Below, one piece after another: positions 34,826 through 44,253 of a DNA stretch of 64,000 nt; positions within the stretch are counted from its first letter, which is position 1; each line of letters begins with the position of its first letter. The position numbers and the translations under genes were made by a program. The stretch is from NCBI GenBank assembly GCA_015207365.1, contig JADEXA010000026.1, positions 23,146 through 87,145 on the forward strand, read 5' to 3'. The notes under the pieces are model-generated. The model made no database searches. It was not told where the DNA came from and was given only the letters and a program-made list of their open reading frames with translations. Source of the DNA: Vacuolonema iberomarrocanum LEGE 07170 (GTDB taxonomy: Bacteria; Cyanobacteriota; Cyanobacteriia; Elainellales; Elainellaceae).

Positions 34826-35018
34826 GTACTCAAAGCCGCAACGCCTTTCATACTAGGCATTTCAGATTTCTAAGAGTACGGGGGTCGGGTATTTCTGCAC
34901 GTAGGTACAAGTATTTTCAACCCCTGGCACGGGGTTTATGTACTCAGGCAAAACCCTTAGCTATCAAGCTTTTAAGCAAGTACACAGAAATGCGTGAAGC
35001 GATCGCACTCTGTACTCA
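34826..35018 (-). promoter_or_regulatory. Three-box promoter module of the cysE-nifVT operon
   Basis: Read toward cysE, TGAGTAC occurs at 35018-35012, 34946-34940 and 34832-34826, spaced 72 and 114 bases. Between boxes two and three (34873-34917) there is a block that matches the corresponding block upstream of nifB. The third box lies 100 bases before the cysE start. Likely binding sites of a nif activator; in Leptolyngbya boryana CnfR activates nifB and nifP, so CnfR is the obvious candidate. Confidence 0.65.
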
Positions 35019-35370
35019 TTTCACTGACCGATTTAGCCATTGTGTATCGAAACAACTAAATTAACCAATGGAAATGTATCAGGCTTTTCAAAAGGGCTTT
35101 AAAAAGTTCAGAAAACCTTAACAAGCCGGGTTCGAGATACAGTCCTGGTGACTAATGTCGCAGCTAGCAGAACAAATAAAAGCGGGCAATTCGTCTCACA
35201 TTTCGTCTCACATATGGAAGGCGATCCTCGAAAGATGACTTCCGACAAACAGGGCTTCGTTATGGGGAGGAGAGGCATACGGTGGATTCTCGCTGCGCGG
35301 GAATGAACATCACTTCAATGGATGCAACTTAGGAGATTGCCAGGAAAGACTCTCTCAAGGCTATGCCCTT
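35019..35370. other. Intergenic spacer between the two nif arms
   Basis: No gene or recognisable signal beyond the upstream edge of the cysE promoter module. Short frames here have poor composition and no ribosome sites. Confidence 0.4.
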
Positions 35371-35580
35371 CGACGACGCTCAGGGAACACGGCGACACGC
35401 TCAGGCCACACGACGACGCTAAGACTACAACTCGAAGACGTTCAGGGCACAAATGATGAGCGGGCTGAGTGCAGTCGCCCCTTCGACGACGCTCAGAGCA
35501 CACACGACGCTTCGGGGTACACGAGACGCTCAGGGCACATGACGACGCTCAGGGAAGGCATAAGACGACGCTCAGGGCAC
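35371..35580. repeat. Degenerate tandem GACGACGCTCAGGGCA repeat
   Basis: About nine irregular units of the form CGACGACGCTCAGGGCAC, some spaced by 3-10 bases and one interrupted by a longer insert around 35465-35480. Unit length and spacing vary, so this is a degenerate repeat array rather than a CRISPR. It lies in the middle of the divergent nif intergenic region. Confidence 0.7.
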
Positions 35581-35799
35581 AAATGATGAACTGACTGAGC
35601 ACAGCCGAAGCCAGGAGGTCTATTCTTTTTGAGAAATCGCCTTAAAAGACAACTCCTATACAAGAATGACTATATATATGTAAGCCTTGCTGCTTTCTTG
35701 CAGACCATCGTTTTTTCTCGCCAGAGATCCGGTGTCCTGCGTCTAGAGGCATGTCGCCAGAGTCCTTGTCCCGCAGAACGAAATGGAAGTGCATAAAAG

Positions 35800-35888
35800 G
35801 GAGTTGCAGAATCCAAGGATGATTTTTTCTGAGAGGGGGCGCGGTGCGCCCCCTCTCAGAAAAAATCATCTCCTCAATCAGCAATGCG
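35800..35888. mobile_element. 89-bp palindromic mobile element, copy 1
   Basis: Begins GGAGTTGCAGAATCC and ends CAGCAATGCG. The centre is a perfect 25-bp stem (35818-35842 with 35846-35870) with loop GGT. It is flanked by the direct repeat CATAAAAG (35792-35799 and 35889-35896), an apparent 8-bp target duplication. A nearly identical 89-bp copy is at 61043-61131 with a different 8-bp duplication. No coding capacity. Confidence 0.85.
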
Positions 35889-36281
35889 CATAAAAGCAAA
35901 TTGACACGGCTCACTCTGGCGCTGAGCACCGCCTCAGCCTGCGACGGCGGACGGTTCCAAGCGTGATTCGAGTTGCTAGGGTGTGACGTGCTCTTTGTTC
36001 TGGCCGAGCCACTGTTGAGGTCTGATTGCCGCAGGTCTCAATCAATGCATCGGGCAATGCAGCGGAAACCGTAGGGAATTCAACTAGAAATGGGAGGGTC
36101 GGAGTCGCCCATCTGAGTGAACTCCATGAGACATTCGGGTGACTCATCACAGAACTTAACCTCAGAAAGTGAAGTCCGATACCTAAAAAAATCATTAAAT
36201 GAAAAATGAGATACAGACATCATTTTTGGCTTGTATCGAGCTGAGAAAATTCTGTAGCGGGTGTAGCAATTTTTGCGAGTT

Positions 36282-36476
36282 TGAGTACTCGCGTAGATGT
36301 GTTCATTTTGCCTAGAGAAAGCGAGTGAAACGCTTATGGGGCAGGCGATCGCCGTGAGTACTCAAAACACCGTCCCATCCCCCAAAAATACTCGCACGGG
36401 AACGTCAAAATACCAGTCCCCCAAACTCTAAAAAAAAGTTTTTCCCATTTTTTCAAGGGTTTCAGCCTTTGAGTAC
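36282..36476 (+). promoter_or_regulatory. Three-box promoter module upstream of nifB
   Basis: TGAGTAC occurs at 36282-36288, 36355-36361 and 36470-36476, spaced 73 and 115 bases. The second is part of the perfect palindrome TGAGTACTCA. The block at 36385-36426 (AAAATACTCGCAC, then AAAATACCAG, CCCCC, CTCT) matches the same interval upstream of cysE. The third box is 631 bases before the nifB start, so the leader is long. Candidate CnfR-binding region. Confidence 0.65.
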
Positions 36477-36785
36477 ATTGCTAATCACTCAATAACTCCT
36501 ATGGGCGCAGTCTCAGGGGGAGCATTTTTGCGGTTGATATAAATCAGTCATCGCCAAACACCCCAGTCACCACTGCGGTCGATGGCAAACCACACTCAAA
36601 GGAACGCCCCGCTAGCTTTTCTCGGTTAGAGAACTTCAATCCATTACTCATCTAGAACGGTCGGCTTCCAATAGTGTTTGAATCTTCAGTTCCATCACAA
36701 CACAACCCATAACTTCACCGTACAACCCAATCCAACTGAAGATTTACCCCAATCAAAAGATGCGTCACACTCTCCTTGACTTCGG

Positions 36786-36889
36786 GCGTTGCATCAAACG
36801 AACTCTCTCAAATGACTTCTCACTAATACTTATTAGTCGATGAAATAGCCTAGCTGCGCTGACAGCTCCAGAGAAATTTGATGCAACGC
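36786..36889. repeat. 104-bp inverted-repeat element in the nifB leader
   Basis: GCGTTGCATCAAA at 36786-36798 is perfectly inverted as TTTGATGCAACGC at 36877-36889. Inside is a second perfect dyad, ACTAATA-CT-TATTAGT (36822-36837). No flanking direct repeat was found. It may be an inserted MITE-like element or a structured part of the nifB leader. Confidence 0.6.
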
Positions 36890-37106
36890 TACTCCTTCTT
36901 TTTTAGTCAAGCCATCCAACATCTCCATTACGCATCTACACCACCCCCTCCAACCAACTAATTTCCGTTTCATCCAACGCCTGCCAAACCACCTTTATCG
37001 GACTTTCCATTCCACTAGAGATGCTCGCTGTTTTAAGCCTCTCGGTTTCCCCGTCCACTCTCTCCTGGTCTGGCACCCTCTGAGTCCCTCTACCCTGCAT
37101 AAACCA

Positions 37107-38648
37107 ATGACGCCACCCTCCTCTACCCCGCCTGTATCCACAACCTCCGCTGCCACTGCAACACCTGCAGTCGATCTGGTTCTGACCAAAAACCAGACCA
37201 AAGTAAAGAAGTCTGACAGTAGCTGCGGCTGCTCCACCAGCGGTGCACCGTCCGAGATGGATGAAAAGCTCAAAGCGCGGATCGAAAATCATCCCTGCTA
37301 TAGCGAAGAAGCACACCACCACTATGCTCGGATGCACGTTGCGGTGGCTCCGGCCTGCAACATCCAGTGCAACTATTGCAATCGCAAGTATGACTGCGCC
37401 AACGAAAGCCGTCCTGGTGTGGTGAGCGAACTTTTGACACCGGAAGAAGCCGCCCACAAGGTACTGGTAGTGGCAGGCAAGATTCCCCAAATGACCGTTC
37501 TAGGTATTGCAGGCCCAGGTGACCCCCTCGCCAACCCTGAGAAGACCTTCCGCACCTTTGAATTGATCGCCGACAAAGCGCCAGACATTAAGCTCTGCCT
37601 TTCCACCAATGGCCTGATGCTGCCAGATCATGTCGATCGCATCAAAGCCCTCAACGTCGATCACGTGACCATCACTATTAATATGATCGACCCGGAAGTT
37701 GGCGAGAAGATCTATCCCTGGGTTCACTACCGCCGTCGCCGTTACCGTGGCATCGAAGGGGTACGCATCTTACACGAACGGCAAATGGAAGGACTGCAAG
37801 CTCTCCAGGAAGCCGACATTCTCTGTAAGGTCAACTCGGTGCTGATTCCTGGCATCAACGATGAGCACATGCCGGAAGTGAACAAGGCGATTCGCGATCG
37901 CGGTGCCTTCCTGCATAACATCATGCCGCTAATTTCGGCTCCCGAGCATGGCACCTACTTTGGTTTGAACGGGCAGCGCGGCCCCAAACCCAAAGAACTG
38001 AAGTCAGTGCAGGATAAGTGCTCCGGCAACATGAAGATGATGCGCCACTGCCGCCAGTGCCGTGCCGATGCCGTGGGTTTGCTGGGCGAAGACCGCAGCC
38101 AAGAATTTACCAAGACGAAATTCATGGAAATGGAGGCGGAATACAACCCTGAAACCCGCCGTAACGTTCGCTTGGGTATTGAAGAATTCAAAGCGAAAGT
38201 GGCCGCTGCGAAGCAACAGGTTGAGCCGACGCCAGAAGTGGCGACGCCCGATAGTCCCAAAGTTCTCGTTGCTGTCGCCAGCAAGGGCAGTGGGTTGGTG
38301 AATCAGCACTTTGGTCATGCCAAAGAATTCATGATTTACGAAGTTGATGCGACGACGGTGAACTTCGTTAGCCACCGCAAGGTTGGTGACTACTGCCAAG
38401 GCGGTTATGGCGAAGACGCCATGCTCGCGGGCATCATCGACACCATCTCGGATTGCGCCGCTGTCTTGGCGATGAAAATCGGGCCTTGTCCCCAGAAACG
38501 GTTGAAGGAAGTAGGGCTGCAAGTGGTAGAAGCCTACGACGTGATCGAGGCGGTTGCCCGTCAATTCTACGACCTGAACTACTTGCCCGTACCGACCGAG
38601 ATTGAAGCTAAAGCCAAGCAATTGGAAAGCCAAACCATCGGTGTCTGA
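37107..38648 (+). CDS. nifB: FeMo-cofactor biosynthesis radical SAM protein NifB
   Basis: Builds the carbide-containing NifB-co core, the precursor of FeMo-co. 513 residues. A Ser/Thr/Ala-rich leader with SSCGCSTSG precedes the radical SAM domain, whose cluster motif is CNIQCNYC near residues 93-100. The C-terminal part (about 390-500) is a NifX/NafY-like cofactor-binding domain (LVNQHFGHAKEF, GPCPQKRLKEVG). This two-domain form is usual in cyanobacteria. It opens the plus-strand nif arm. The ATG has only a weak ribosome site, and a shorter start inside the leader cannot be excluded. Confidence 0.96.
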   Translation: MTPPSSTPPVSTTSAATATPAVDLVLTKNQTKVKKSDSSCGCSTSGAPSEMDEKLKARIENHPCYSEEAHHHYARMHVAVAPACNIQCNYCNRKYDCANESRPGVVSELLTPEEAAHKVLVVAGKIPQMTVLGIAGPGDPLANPEKTFRTFELIADKAPDIKLCLSTNGLMLPDHVDRIKALNVDHVTITINMIDPEVGEKIYPWVHYRRRRYRGIEGVRILHERQMEGLQALQEADILCKVNSVLIPGINDEHMPEVNKAIRDRGAFLHNIMPLISAPEHGTYFGLNGQRGPKPKELKSVQDKCSGNMKMMRHCRQCRADAVGLLGEDRSQEFTKTKFMEMEAEYNPETRRNVRLGIEEFKAKVAAAKQQVEPTPEVATPDSPKVLVAVASKGSGLVNQHFGHAKEFMIYEVDATTVNFVSHRKVGDYCQGGYGEDAMLAGIIDTISDCAAVLAMKIGPCPQKRLKEVGLQVVEAYDVIEAVARQFYDLNYLPVPTEIEAKAKQLESQTIGV

Positions 38649-38782
38649 AGCAATGACCTGACGAGTTTGCAGGGAGCGGTTGGAGTGTAAGGAGTTGGGC
38701 ATTGTCTCGACTAATGACTCAACTCCTTTTTTCTTCCCTTCCCTTCTCTGACCTCTGCACTGTCTATAGCGAGGAACGGACC

Positions 38783-39187
38783 ATGACTTGCACGATTACT
38801 AGCCACTGTATTGGCTGTCAACGCTGTCTCTCTGAATGCCCTACGGGGGCGATCGCCACCAACGGCACCCAGTTATGGATTGACCCCGATCGCTGCAATC
38901 ACTGTGAAGGCCACTTTAGTGTTCCCCAGTGCTGGTCCGTTTGCCCCACCAATGAAGGCTGCCAGCCTTATATCACCGAGGCGGTCGCCGTTGCCATTCA
39001 CCAAGCTCAGACCAATTCCGTCGACTACTGGGAACGCTGGTTCAGCCAATACAACCGCATTATTACCCGGCTCAAAGCGAAGCGCGAATCGGACTACTGG
39101 CGGCACTGGTTCGATAGCTACACCCACAGTCTGGAACACCTGAAAGCCACCTATGCCCGCCGCCCCGACGCTGCACTTGTTCCCTAA
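38783..39187 (+). CDS. fdxN: nif-associated 2[4Fe-4S] ferredoxin FdxN
   Basis: A 134-residue ferredoxin following nifB, thought to supply electrons to NifB. It has CIGCQRCLSECPTGA and a second, looser cluster motif with CNHCEGHFSVPQCWSVCP. The C-terminal 60 residues are charged and aromatic (two YW.RW repeats: DYWERWFSQY and DYWRHWFDSY) and extend beyond the classical ferredoxin. Start at 38783 because GAGGAACGG lies upstream and the first cysteine motif begins there. No fdxN-type excision element interrupts it. Confidence 0.92.
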   Translation: MTCTITSHCIGCQRCLSECPTGAIATNGTQLWIDPDRCNHCEGHFSVPQCWSVCPTNEGCQPYITEAVAVAIHQAQTNSVDYWERWFSQYNRIITRLKAKRESDYWRHWFDSYTHSLEHLKATYARRPDAALVP

Positions 39188-39295
39188 AGGGTTAAACCCC
39201 AGAGGCACGAAGGACACAGAGTCTTGTGACGACCTTAACGCCCTACCCCATTCACTCATCCACTCACTCTACTACCCCAAACCGGAGCCTCACCG

Positions 39296-40489
39296 ATGGT
39301 TGTTTATCTCGATAACAATGCCACCACCTGCGTAGACCCCGCCGTGCTGGATGCCATGTTGCCTTATCTGAGAGACTTTTACGGCAATCCTTCATCCATG
39401 CATAGTTTTGGAGGACAAGTCGGAGCGGCTTTGGAAAATGCCCGCGCTGAAGTTGCAGCACTGCTGGGCGCAGAAGATACGGAGATTGTGTTCAACAGTT
39501 GCGGCAGTGAGGGCAACAACACCGCCATTCATGCGGCCCTGGCAGCGCAACCCGAGAAGCGCCACATCATCACCACGCAGGTCGAACATCCGGCCATCCT
39601 CAGCGTGTGCAAGCACCTGGAGAAGAAGGGATACACCGTCACGTATCTCTCAGTGGATGGCACCGGGCAGATTGACCTAATGGAGCTGGAAGCGGCAATC
39701 ACAGGCGGCACCGCGCTGGTGACAATGATGATGGCGAACAACGAAACCGGAGTCGTCTTCCCGGTAGAAGCGGCTGGGGCGATCGCCAAGTCCTACGGCG
39801 CGACGTTTCATGTTGATGCGGTGCAAGCGGTCGGTAAGCTGCCCATCAACCTCAGCAATAGCACCATCGATATGCTCACCCTGTCGGGGCACAAGCTCCA
39901 TGCCCCCAAAGGAATTGGGGCGCTGTATGTGCGCCGGGGCTTCCGCTTCCGTCCGTTCCTCTTGGGTGGCCATCAGGAGCGGGGACGCCGAGCCGGGACG
40001 CAGAACGTAGCAGGCATCGTAGCGCTGGGTAAGGCAGCGGCGATCGCCCGTCAGCACCTCCCCAGCGTCCTTCAGGAAGCCGCCCTGCGCGACACCCTAG
40101 AAACGGGTTTGCTGCAAACGATCCCTGATTGTGAAGTCAATGGTGGCGGCTCACCGCGTTTGCCCAACACCAGCAACATTGGCTTCAAGTACATCGAAGG
40201 CGAAGCCATCCTCTACATGCTGAACCGCGAAGGAATCTGTGCCTCATCGGGCTCGGCCTGCACCTCCGGTTCACTCGAACCCTCCCATGTGTTGACCTCG
40301 ATGGGTTTGCCTTACACCATCCTGCACGGCTCCATCCGGTTTAGCCTCTCCCGCTTCACCACCGTAGCCGAAGTCAATCATGTGCTCCAAGTCATGCCCG
40401 GTATCGTGCGCCGCCTCCGCGAGATGTCACCGTTCAACAACGATCAGGCGGATTGGCTCCAAGGTCGGGATTTAGTGAACCAGCACTAA
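39296..40489 (+). CDS. nifS: Cysteine desulfurase NifS
   Basis: PLP-dependent enzyme of 397 residues that takes sulfur from cysteine for nitrogenase Fe-S clusters. The N-terminus YLDNNATTCVDPAVLDAM is canonical. The PLP lysine lies in TLSGHKLHAPKGIGALY, and the catalytic cysteine in ICASSGSACTSGSLEPSHVL. GGAG precedes the ATG. It acts with NifU, encoded 142 bases downstream. Confidence 0.96.
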   Translation: MVVYLDNNATTCVDPAVLDAMLPYLRDFYGNPSSMHSFGGQVGAALENARAEVAALLGAEDTEIVFNSCGSEGNNTAIHAALAAQPEKRHIITTQVEHPAILSVCKHLEKKGYTVTYLSVDGTGQIDLMELEAAITGGTALVTMMMANNETGVVFPVEAAGAIAKSYGATFHVDAVQAVGKLPINLSNSTIDMLTLSGHKLHAPKGIGALYVRRGFRFRPFLLGGHQERGRRAGTQNVAGIVALGKAAAIARQHLPSVLQEAALRDTLETGLLQTIPDCEVNGGGSPRLPNTSNIGFKYIEGEAILYMLNREGICASSGSACTSGSLEPSHVLTSMGLPYTILHGSIRFSLSRFTTVAEVNHVLQVMPGIVRRLREMSPFNNDQADWLQGRDLVNQH

Positions 40490-40631
40490 ATCCTATGGAG
40501 GGCGGGTTTGGTTTGCAGGTATTGCGCACCCACCCTTGTCGCCCCTTCAACCAACCATTTGCGTTTGTCTGCGTTCATCCGCATTTCCTTGACCCCCTCC
40601 ACTTATCCACCTTCCAACCCCAGAAAAAGCC

Positions 40632-41567
40632 ATGTGGGACTACTCCGAAAAAGTACTCGATCTCTTTTACAACCCTGTCAACCAGGGGGCCATCGAGCCG
40701 ACCGATGAAGCGGATACGGCCACTGTGTTTGGCGAAGTCGGCAGTATTGCCTGTGGTGATGCCCTGCGCCTGCATCTCAAGATTAAGCCGTCCACCGATA
40801 CCATCCTCGATGCACGGTTCCAAACCTTTGGTTGCACCAGTGCGATCGCCTCTTCCTCCGCCCTCACCGAACTCGTTAAGGGCAAAACCCTGGACGAAGC
40901 CTTAACCGTGACCAACCACGAAATTGCCGACTATCTGGGGGGCTTGCCCGAAGCCAAAATGCATTGCTCCGTGATGGGGCAAGAAGCGCTCGAAGCTGCC
41001 ATCAACAACTATCGCGGCATTGTCACCGAGCACCACGAAGAGGATGAAGGCGTATTGGTTTGCTCTTGCTTCGGCATCACCGAACCCCGCATCCGTCGCG
41101 TCATTCGTGAAAACAGCCTCACCACCGTTGAGCAAGTGACCAACTATGTCAAAGCAGGCGGCGGCTGTGGTACCTGTCTGGCCAATATCGAAGACATTTT
41201 ACTCGAAGCCCTGGCAGAGCAAGCGTCGGCTCCAACCAAAGTCGCGGCAGACATCGCAATCAACGCTGCCGCTGCCGCCCCTGCTGCCACTTCCGCTTCA
41301 GCCACCTATCCCCCGGCGACAGCAGCCAATCTGACCACGGTACAAAAAGTGCTCTTCATCCAACAGGTCTTGGAAGAAGAAATTCGCCCCGTGTTGGTCG
41401 CCGATGGCGGTGATGTTGAGCTGCATGACGTGGAGGGCGATCGCGTCCTCGTCCGACTCAAAGGTGCATGTTCCTCCTGCTCCAGCAGTGCCGAAACCTT
41501 GAAGACAGCAATCGAAGCGCAACTCAAAGAGCGCGTGCTTCCCACCCTCGAGGTCACCGCTGTCTAA
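40632..41567 (+). CDS. nifU: Fe-S cluster scaffold NifU
   Basis: Three-domain scaffold of 311 residues. The N-terminal IscU-like domain has its cysteines in SIACGDALRLH, FGCTSAIASS and MHCSVMG. The central Bfd-type [2Fe-2S] domain has VCSCFGITEPRIRRVI and GGGCGTCLANIE. An Ala/Thr-rich linker follows (about 200-230), and the C-terminal Nfu domain carries GACSSCSSSAETL. Full-length NifU of this type is specific to nitrogen fixation. It receives sulfur from NifS and supplies NifH, NifB and others. Confidence 0.96.
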   Translation: MWDYSEKVLDLFYNPVNQGAIEPTDEADTATVFGEVGSIACGDALRLHLKIKPSTDTILDARFQTFGCTSAIASSSALTELVKGKTLDEALTVTNHEIADYLGGLPEAKMHCSVMGQEALEAAINNYRGIVTEHHEEDEGVLVCSCFGITEPRIRRVIRENSLTTVEQVTNYVKAGGGCGTCLANIEDILLEALAEQASAPTKVAADIAINAAAAAPAATSASATYPPATAANLTTVQKVLFIQQVLEEEIRPVLVADGGDVELHDVEGDRVLVRLKGACSSCSSSAETLKTAIEAQLKERVLPTLEVTAV

Positions 41568-41653
41568 CATCCATTGCGACTTACTGACGACTCGACTCTA
41601 AAACGACCATGAACGACCCTCCAACCACTCTCCACGCCGGACGCGATCCCCCA

Positions 41654-41721
41654 ATGCCTGAAACAGGCATCCCACCCTGAGCAACCCGTTATCATTTTCC
41701 CTTCTTCGTCCGGTTGATAAC
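41654..41721 (+). promoter_or_regulatory. Dyads upstream of nifH
   Basis: ATGCCTG-AAA-CAGGCAT at 41654-41670 is a 7-bp hairpin, and GTTATCA (41688-41694) is inverted as TGATAAC (41715-41721). They lie in the 228-base nifU-nifH gap, where a separate nifHDK promoter or an RNA processing site is expected. I found no TGAGTAC box or GTA-N8-TAC site here. Confidence 0.35.
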
Positions 41722-41795
41722 AGGTTTCACTCCGTTCTCTCATCGCTACATTCTTCGACCCTATTCTTCGATCCAAAATAAGGAGAAATCCAATC

Positions 41796-42668
41796 ATGAG
41801 ACAGATCGCATTTTACGGAAAAGGTGGTATCGGTAAGTCCACTACATCCCAAAACACCATCGCAAGTATGGCGGATCGGAATCGCATCATGATCGTTGGT
41901 TGCGACCCAAAGGCAGATTCCACCCGCTTGATGCTCCACAGCAAGGCTCAAACCACAATTCTCCACCTAGCAGCCGAGCGGGGCGCAGTCGAAGATCTCG
42001 AACTCGACGAAGTCTTACTCAAGGGCTACAAAGACGTTAAGTGTGTTGAGTCCGGCGGTCCTGAGCCAGGCGTTGGCTGTGCAGGTCGGGGCATCATCAC
42101 CGCCATCAACTTCCTGGAAGAAGAAGGCGCTTACGAAGACCTCGATTTTGTTTCTTACGACGTATTGGGCGACGTAGTCTGCGGCGGTTTTGCGATGCCC
42201 ATCCGGGAAGGTAAAGCTCAGGAAATCTACATCGTTTGCTCCGGTGAAATGATGGCCATGTACGCGGCCAACAACATCGCCCGAGGCATTCTCAAGTACG
42301 CTCACTCCGGTGGTGTGCGCTTGGGCGGCCTGATCTGCAACAGCCGTAATGTTGACCGGGAAATCGAACTGATCGAAACCCTGGCCGAGCGCCTCGGCAC
42401 TCAGATGATTCACTACGTCCCCCGCGACAACATCGTTCAGCATGCTGAACTGCGCCGCATGACGGTGATTGAGTACGCCCCTGACAGCAAGCAAGCGGAA
42501 GAATACACAGCGCTCGCTAAGAAGATCGAAAACAACAAGAATTTCGTCATCCCAACTCCTATCACCATGGATGAACTAGAAGAGCTCTTGGTCGAGTTCG
42601 GTCTCTTGGGTGGCGACGAAGAGTACGAAAAAGCGATCGCTGCCGACCAAGGTGCGGTTACTGTCTAA
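41796..42668 (+). CDS. nifH: Nitrogenase iron protein NifH
   Basis: Dinitrogenase reductase of 290 residues. P-loop GKGGIGKST near the N-terminus; cluster cysteines in GCAGRG (Cys95) and VVCGGFAMPI. Arg98 corresponds to the ADP-ribosylation site of other NifH proteins. Also used for FeMo-co maturation. AAGGAG lies before the ATG. Sequence is that of a Mo-type cyanobacterial NifH, without insertion elements. Confidence 0.98.
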   Translation: MRQIAFYGKGGIGKSTTSQNTIASMADRNRIMIVGCDPKADSTRLMLHSKAQTTILHLAAERGAVEDLELDEVLLKGYKDVKCVESGGPEPGVGCAGRGIITAINFLEEEGAYEDLDFVSYDVLGDVVCGGFAMPIREGKAQEIYIVCSGEMMAMYAANNIARGILKYAHSGGVRLGGLICNSRNVDREIELIETLAERLGTQMIHYVPRDNIVQHAELRRMTVIEYAPDSKQAEEYTALAKKIENNKNFVIPTPITMDELEELLVEFGLLGGDEEYEKAIAADQGAVTV

Positions 42669-42807
42669 GCTCTGACGATGGACTGAGCGATCGCGGCACG
42701 AGTCCAACTCACTTGCAAGCACGCGTTAGGGATCTCCCCCGCGATCGATTCAGACCTTCATTTTCCGCCCAGAATATATTAACCCCTACAGCACTAGAGA
42801 GGGCCCC

Positions 42808-44253
42808 ATGAGCACCGTAGAAGAAAGAAAAGCGCTTGTCCAGGAAGTCCTGGAAGCGTATCCCGCCAAAGCGAAAAAGAGCCGATCCAAGCACCTGAAT
42901 GTAACGGAAGAAAACGCTTCTGACTGCGGCGTCAAGTCCAACAAAAAGTCTGTTCCCGGCGTCATGACCACCCGTGGCTGTGCTTATGCAGGGGCCAAAG
43001 GTGTGGTCTGGGGACCAGTGAAGGACATGATCCACCTAAGCCACGGTCCCGTTGGCTGCGGTTACTACTCCTGGTCCGGTCGTCGTAACTACTACGTTGG
43101 TACCACTGGTGTCGATACCTTTGGCACCATGCAGTTCACATCCGACTTCCAGGAACGGGACATTGTATTCGGAGGTGACAAAAAACTCACCAAGCTCCTG
43201 AAGGAAGTAGACGAGCTCTTCCCCCTCAGCCAAGGCACCACAATTGAATCGGAATGCCCCGTGGGTCTGATTGGCGATGACATCGAAGCCGTTGCGAAGA
43301 AGCACGCTAAGGAAACGAATAAGCCCGTTGTTCCAGTTCGCTGTGAAGGGTTCCGGGGTGTATCTCAGTCCCTCGGCCACCACATTGCAAATGACACCGT
43401 GCGTGACTGGGTCCTACCCAAGGCAGATGAGTACCGTAAACTGCCCGAAGGGTTTGAGCCAGGTCCCTATGATGTCAACATCATTGGTGACTACAACATC
43501 GGTGGAGATGCTTGGCCCAGCCGTCGTCTACTCGAAGCGATTGGCCTCCGTGTAATTTGCCAATTCTCTGGTGACGGCACCTTCAACGAGGTTGTCATGA
43601 CCCCGTTGGCGAAGATGAACCTGATCCACTGCTATCGCTCCATGAACTACATCTGCCGCTTCATGGAAGAGAAGTATGAGATCCCCTGGCTAGAGTACAA
43701 CTTCTTTGGCCCCTCCCAGATCGCCAAGTCCCTGCGCAAGATTGCCGCGCAGTTTGACGAAACCATTCAGGCCAAAGCTGAGCAAGTGATTGCTGAGCAC
43801 CAAGAGCGGATGGATCAAATTGTTGAGAAATATCGCTCTCGCCTCGAAGGCAAAGAAGTGATGATGATGGTGGGCGGTCTGCGTCCTCGCCACGTCATCC
43901 CTGCTTTCGAAGACCTGGGCATGAAAGTGATTGGTACGGGCTATGAATTCGGCCACGGTGACGACTACAAGCGTACGGCTGATTACGTCGGCGAAGGCAC
44001 CGTGATCTATGACGACGTCAGTGGCTTCGAATTTGAAGAGCTAGCGAAGCAGATGAAGCCCGACCTCATCGCCGCTGGCATCAAAGAGAAGTATGTCTTC
44101 CAGAAGATGGCTCTGCCTTTCCGTCAGATGCACTCCTGGGATTATTCCGGTCCTTACCACGGTTACGAAGGCTTCGAAGTCTTTGCCCGTGACATGGATA
44201 TGGCGATTAACAATCCCACTTGGGGCTTGGTTCAGGCTCCCTGGCAGGACTAA
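42808..44253 (+). CDS. nifD: Nitrogenase MoFe protein alpha chain
   Basis: A 481-residue subunit holding FeMo-co. P-cluster cysteines are in RGCAYAG (58), VGCGYYSW (84) and SECPVGLIGDD (150). FeMo-co is bound by the Cys in NYICRFME and by His442 in FRQMHSWDYSGPYHGYEGF. No xisA-type 11-kb element interrupts the gene, consistent with a non-heterocystous lifestyle or with fixation in all cells. 139 bases after nifH. Confidence 0.98.
   Translation: MSTVEERKALVQEVLEAYPAKAKKSRSKHLNVTEENASDCGVKSNKKSVPGVMTTRGCAYAGAKGVVWGPVKDMIHLSHGPVGCGYYSWSGRRNYYVGTTGVDTFGTMQFTSDFQERDIVFGGDKKLTKLLKEVDELFPLSQGTTIESECPVGLIGDDIEAVAKKHAKETNKPVVPVRCEGFRGVSQSLGHHIANDTVRDWVLPKADEYRKLPEGFEPGPYDVNIIGDYNIGGDAWPSRRLLEAIGLRVICQFSGDGTFNEVVMTPLAKMNLIHCYRSMNYICRFMEEKYEIPWLEYNFFGPSQIAKSLRKIAAQFDETIQAKAEQVIAEHQERMDQIVEKYRSRLEGKEVMMMVGGLRPRHVIPAFEDLGMKVIGTGYEFGHGDDYKRTADYVGEGTVIYDDVSGFEFEELAKQMKPDLIAAGIKEKYVFQKMALPFRQMHSWDYSGPYHGYEGFEVFARDMDMAINNPTWGLVQAPWQD

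Noticed and set aside
35371..35580. Possible CRISPR array
   Set aside because: Units are irregular in length and sequence, spacers are 0-10 bases and not unique, and no cas genes are nearby.
35642..36195. Two frames of about 95 residues in the nif intergenic region
   Set aside because: They run through the 89-bp mobile element and low-complexity sequence, and lack ribosome sites.
34727..37106. NtcA-type GTA-N8-TAC sites in the divergent nif region
   Set aside because: I looked on both strands and found no convincing match with a properly spaced -10 element.
42808..44253. nifD or fdxN excision elements as in heterocystous cyanobacteria
   Set aside because: nifD, fdxN and nifH are continuous with all expected motifs, and no xis-type recombinase gene is present.
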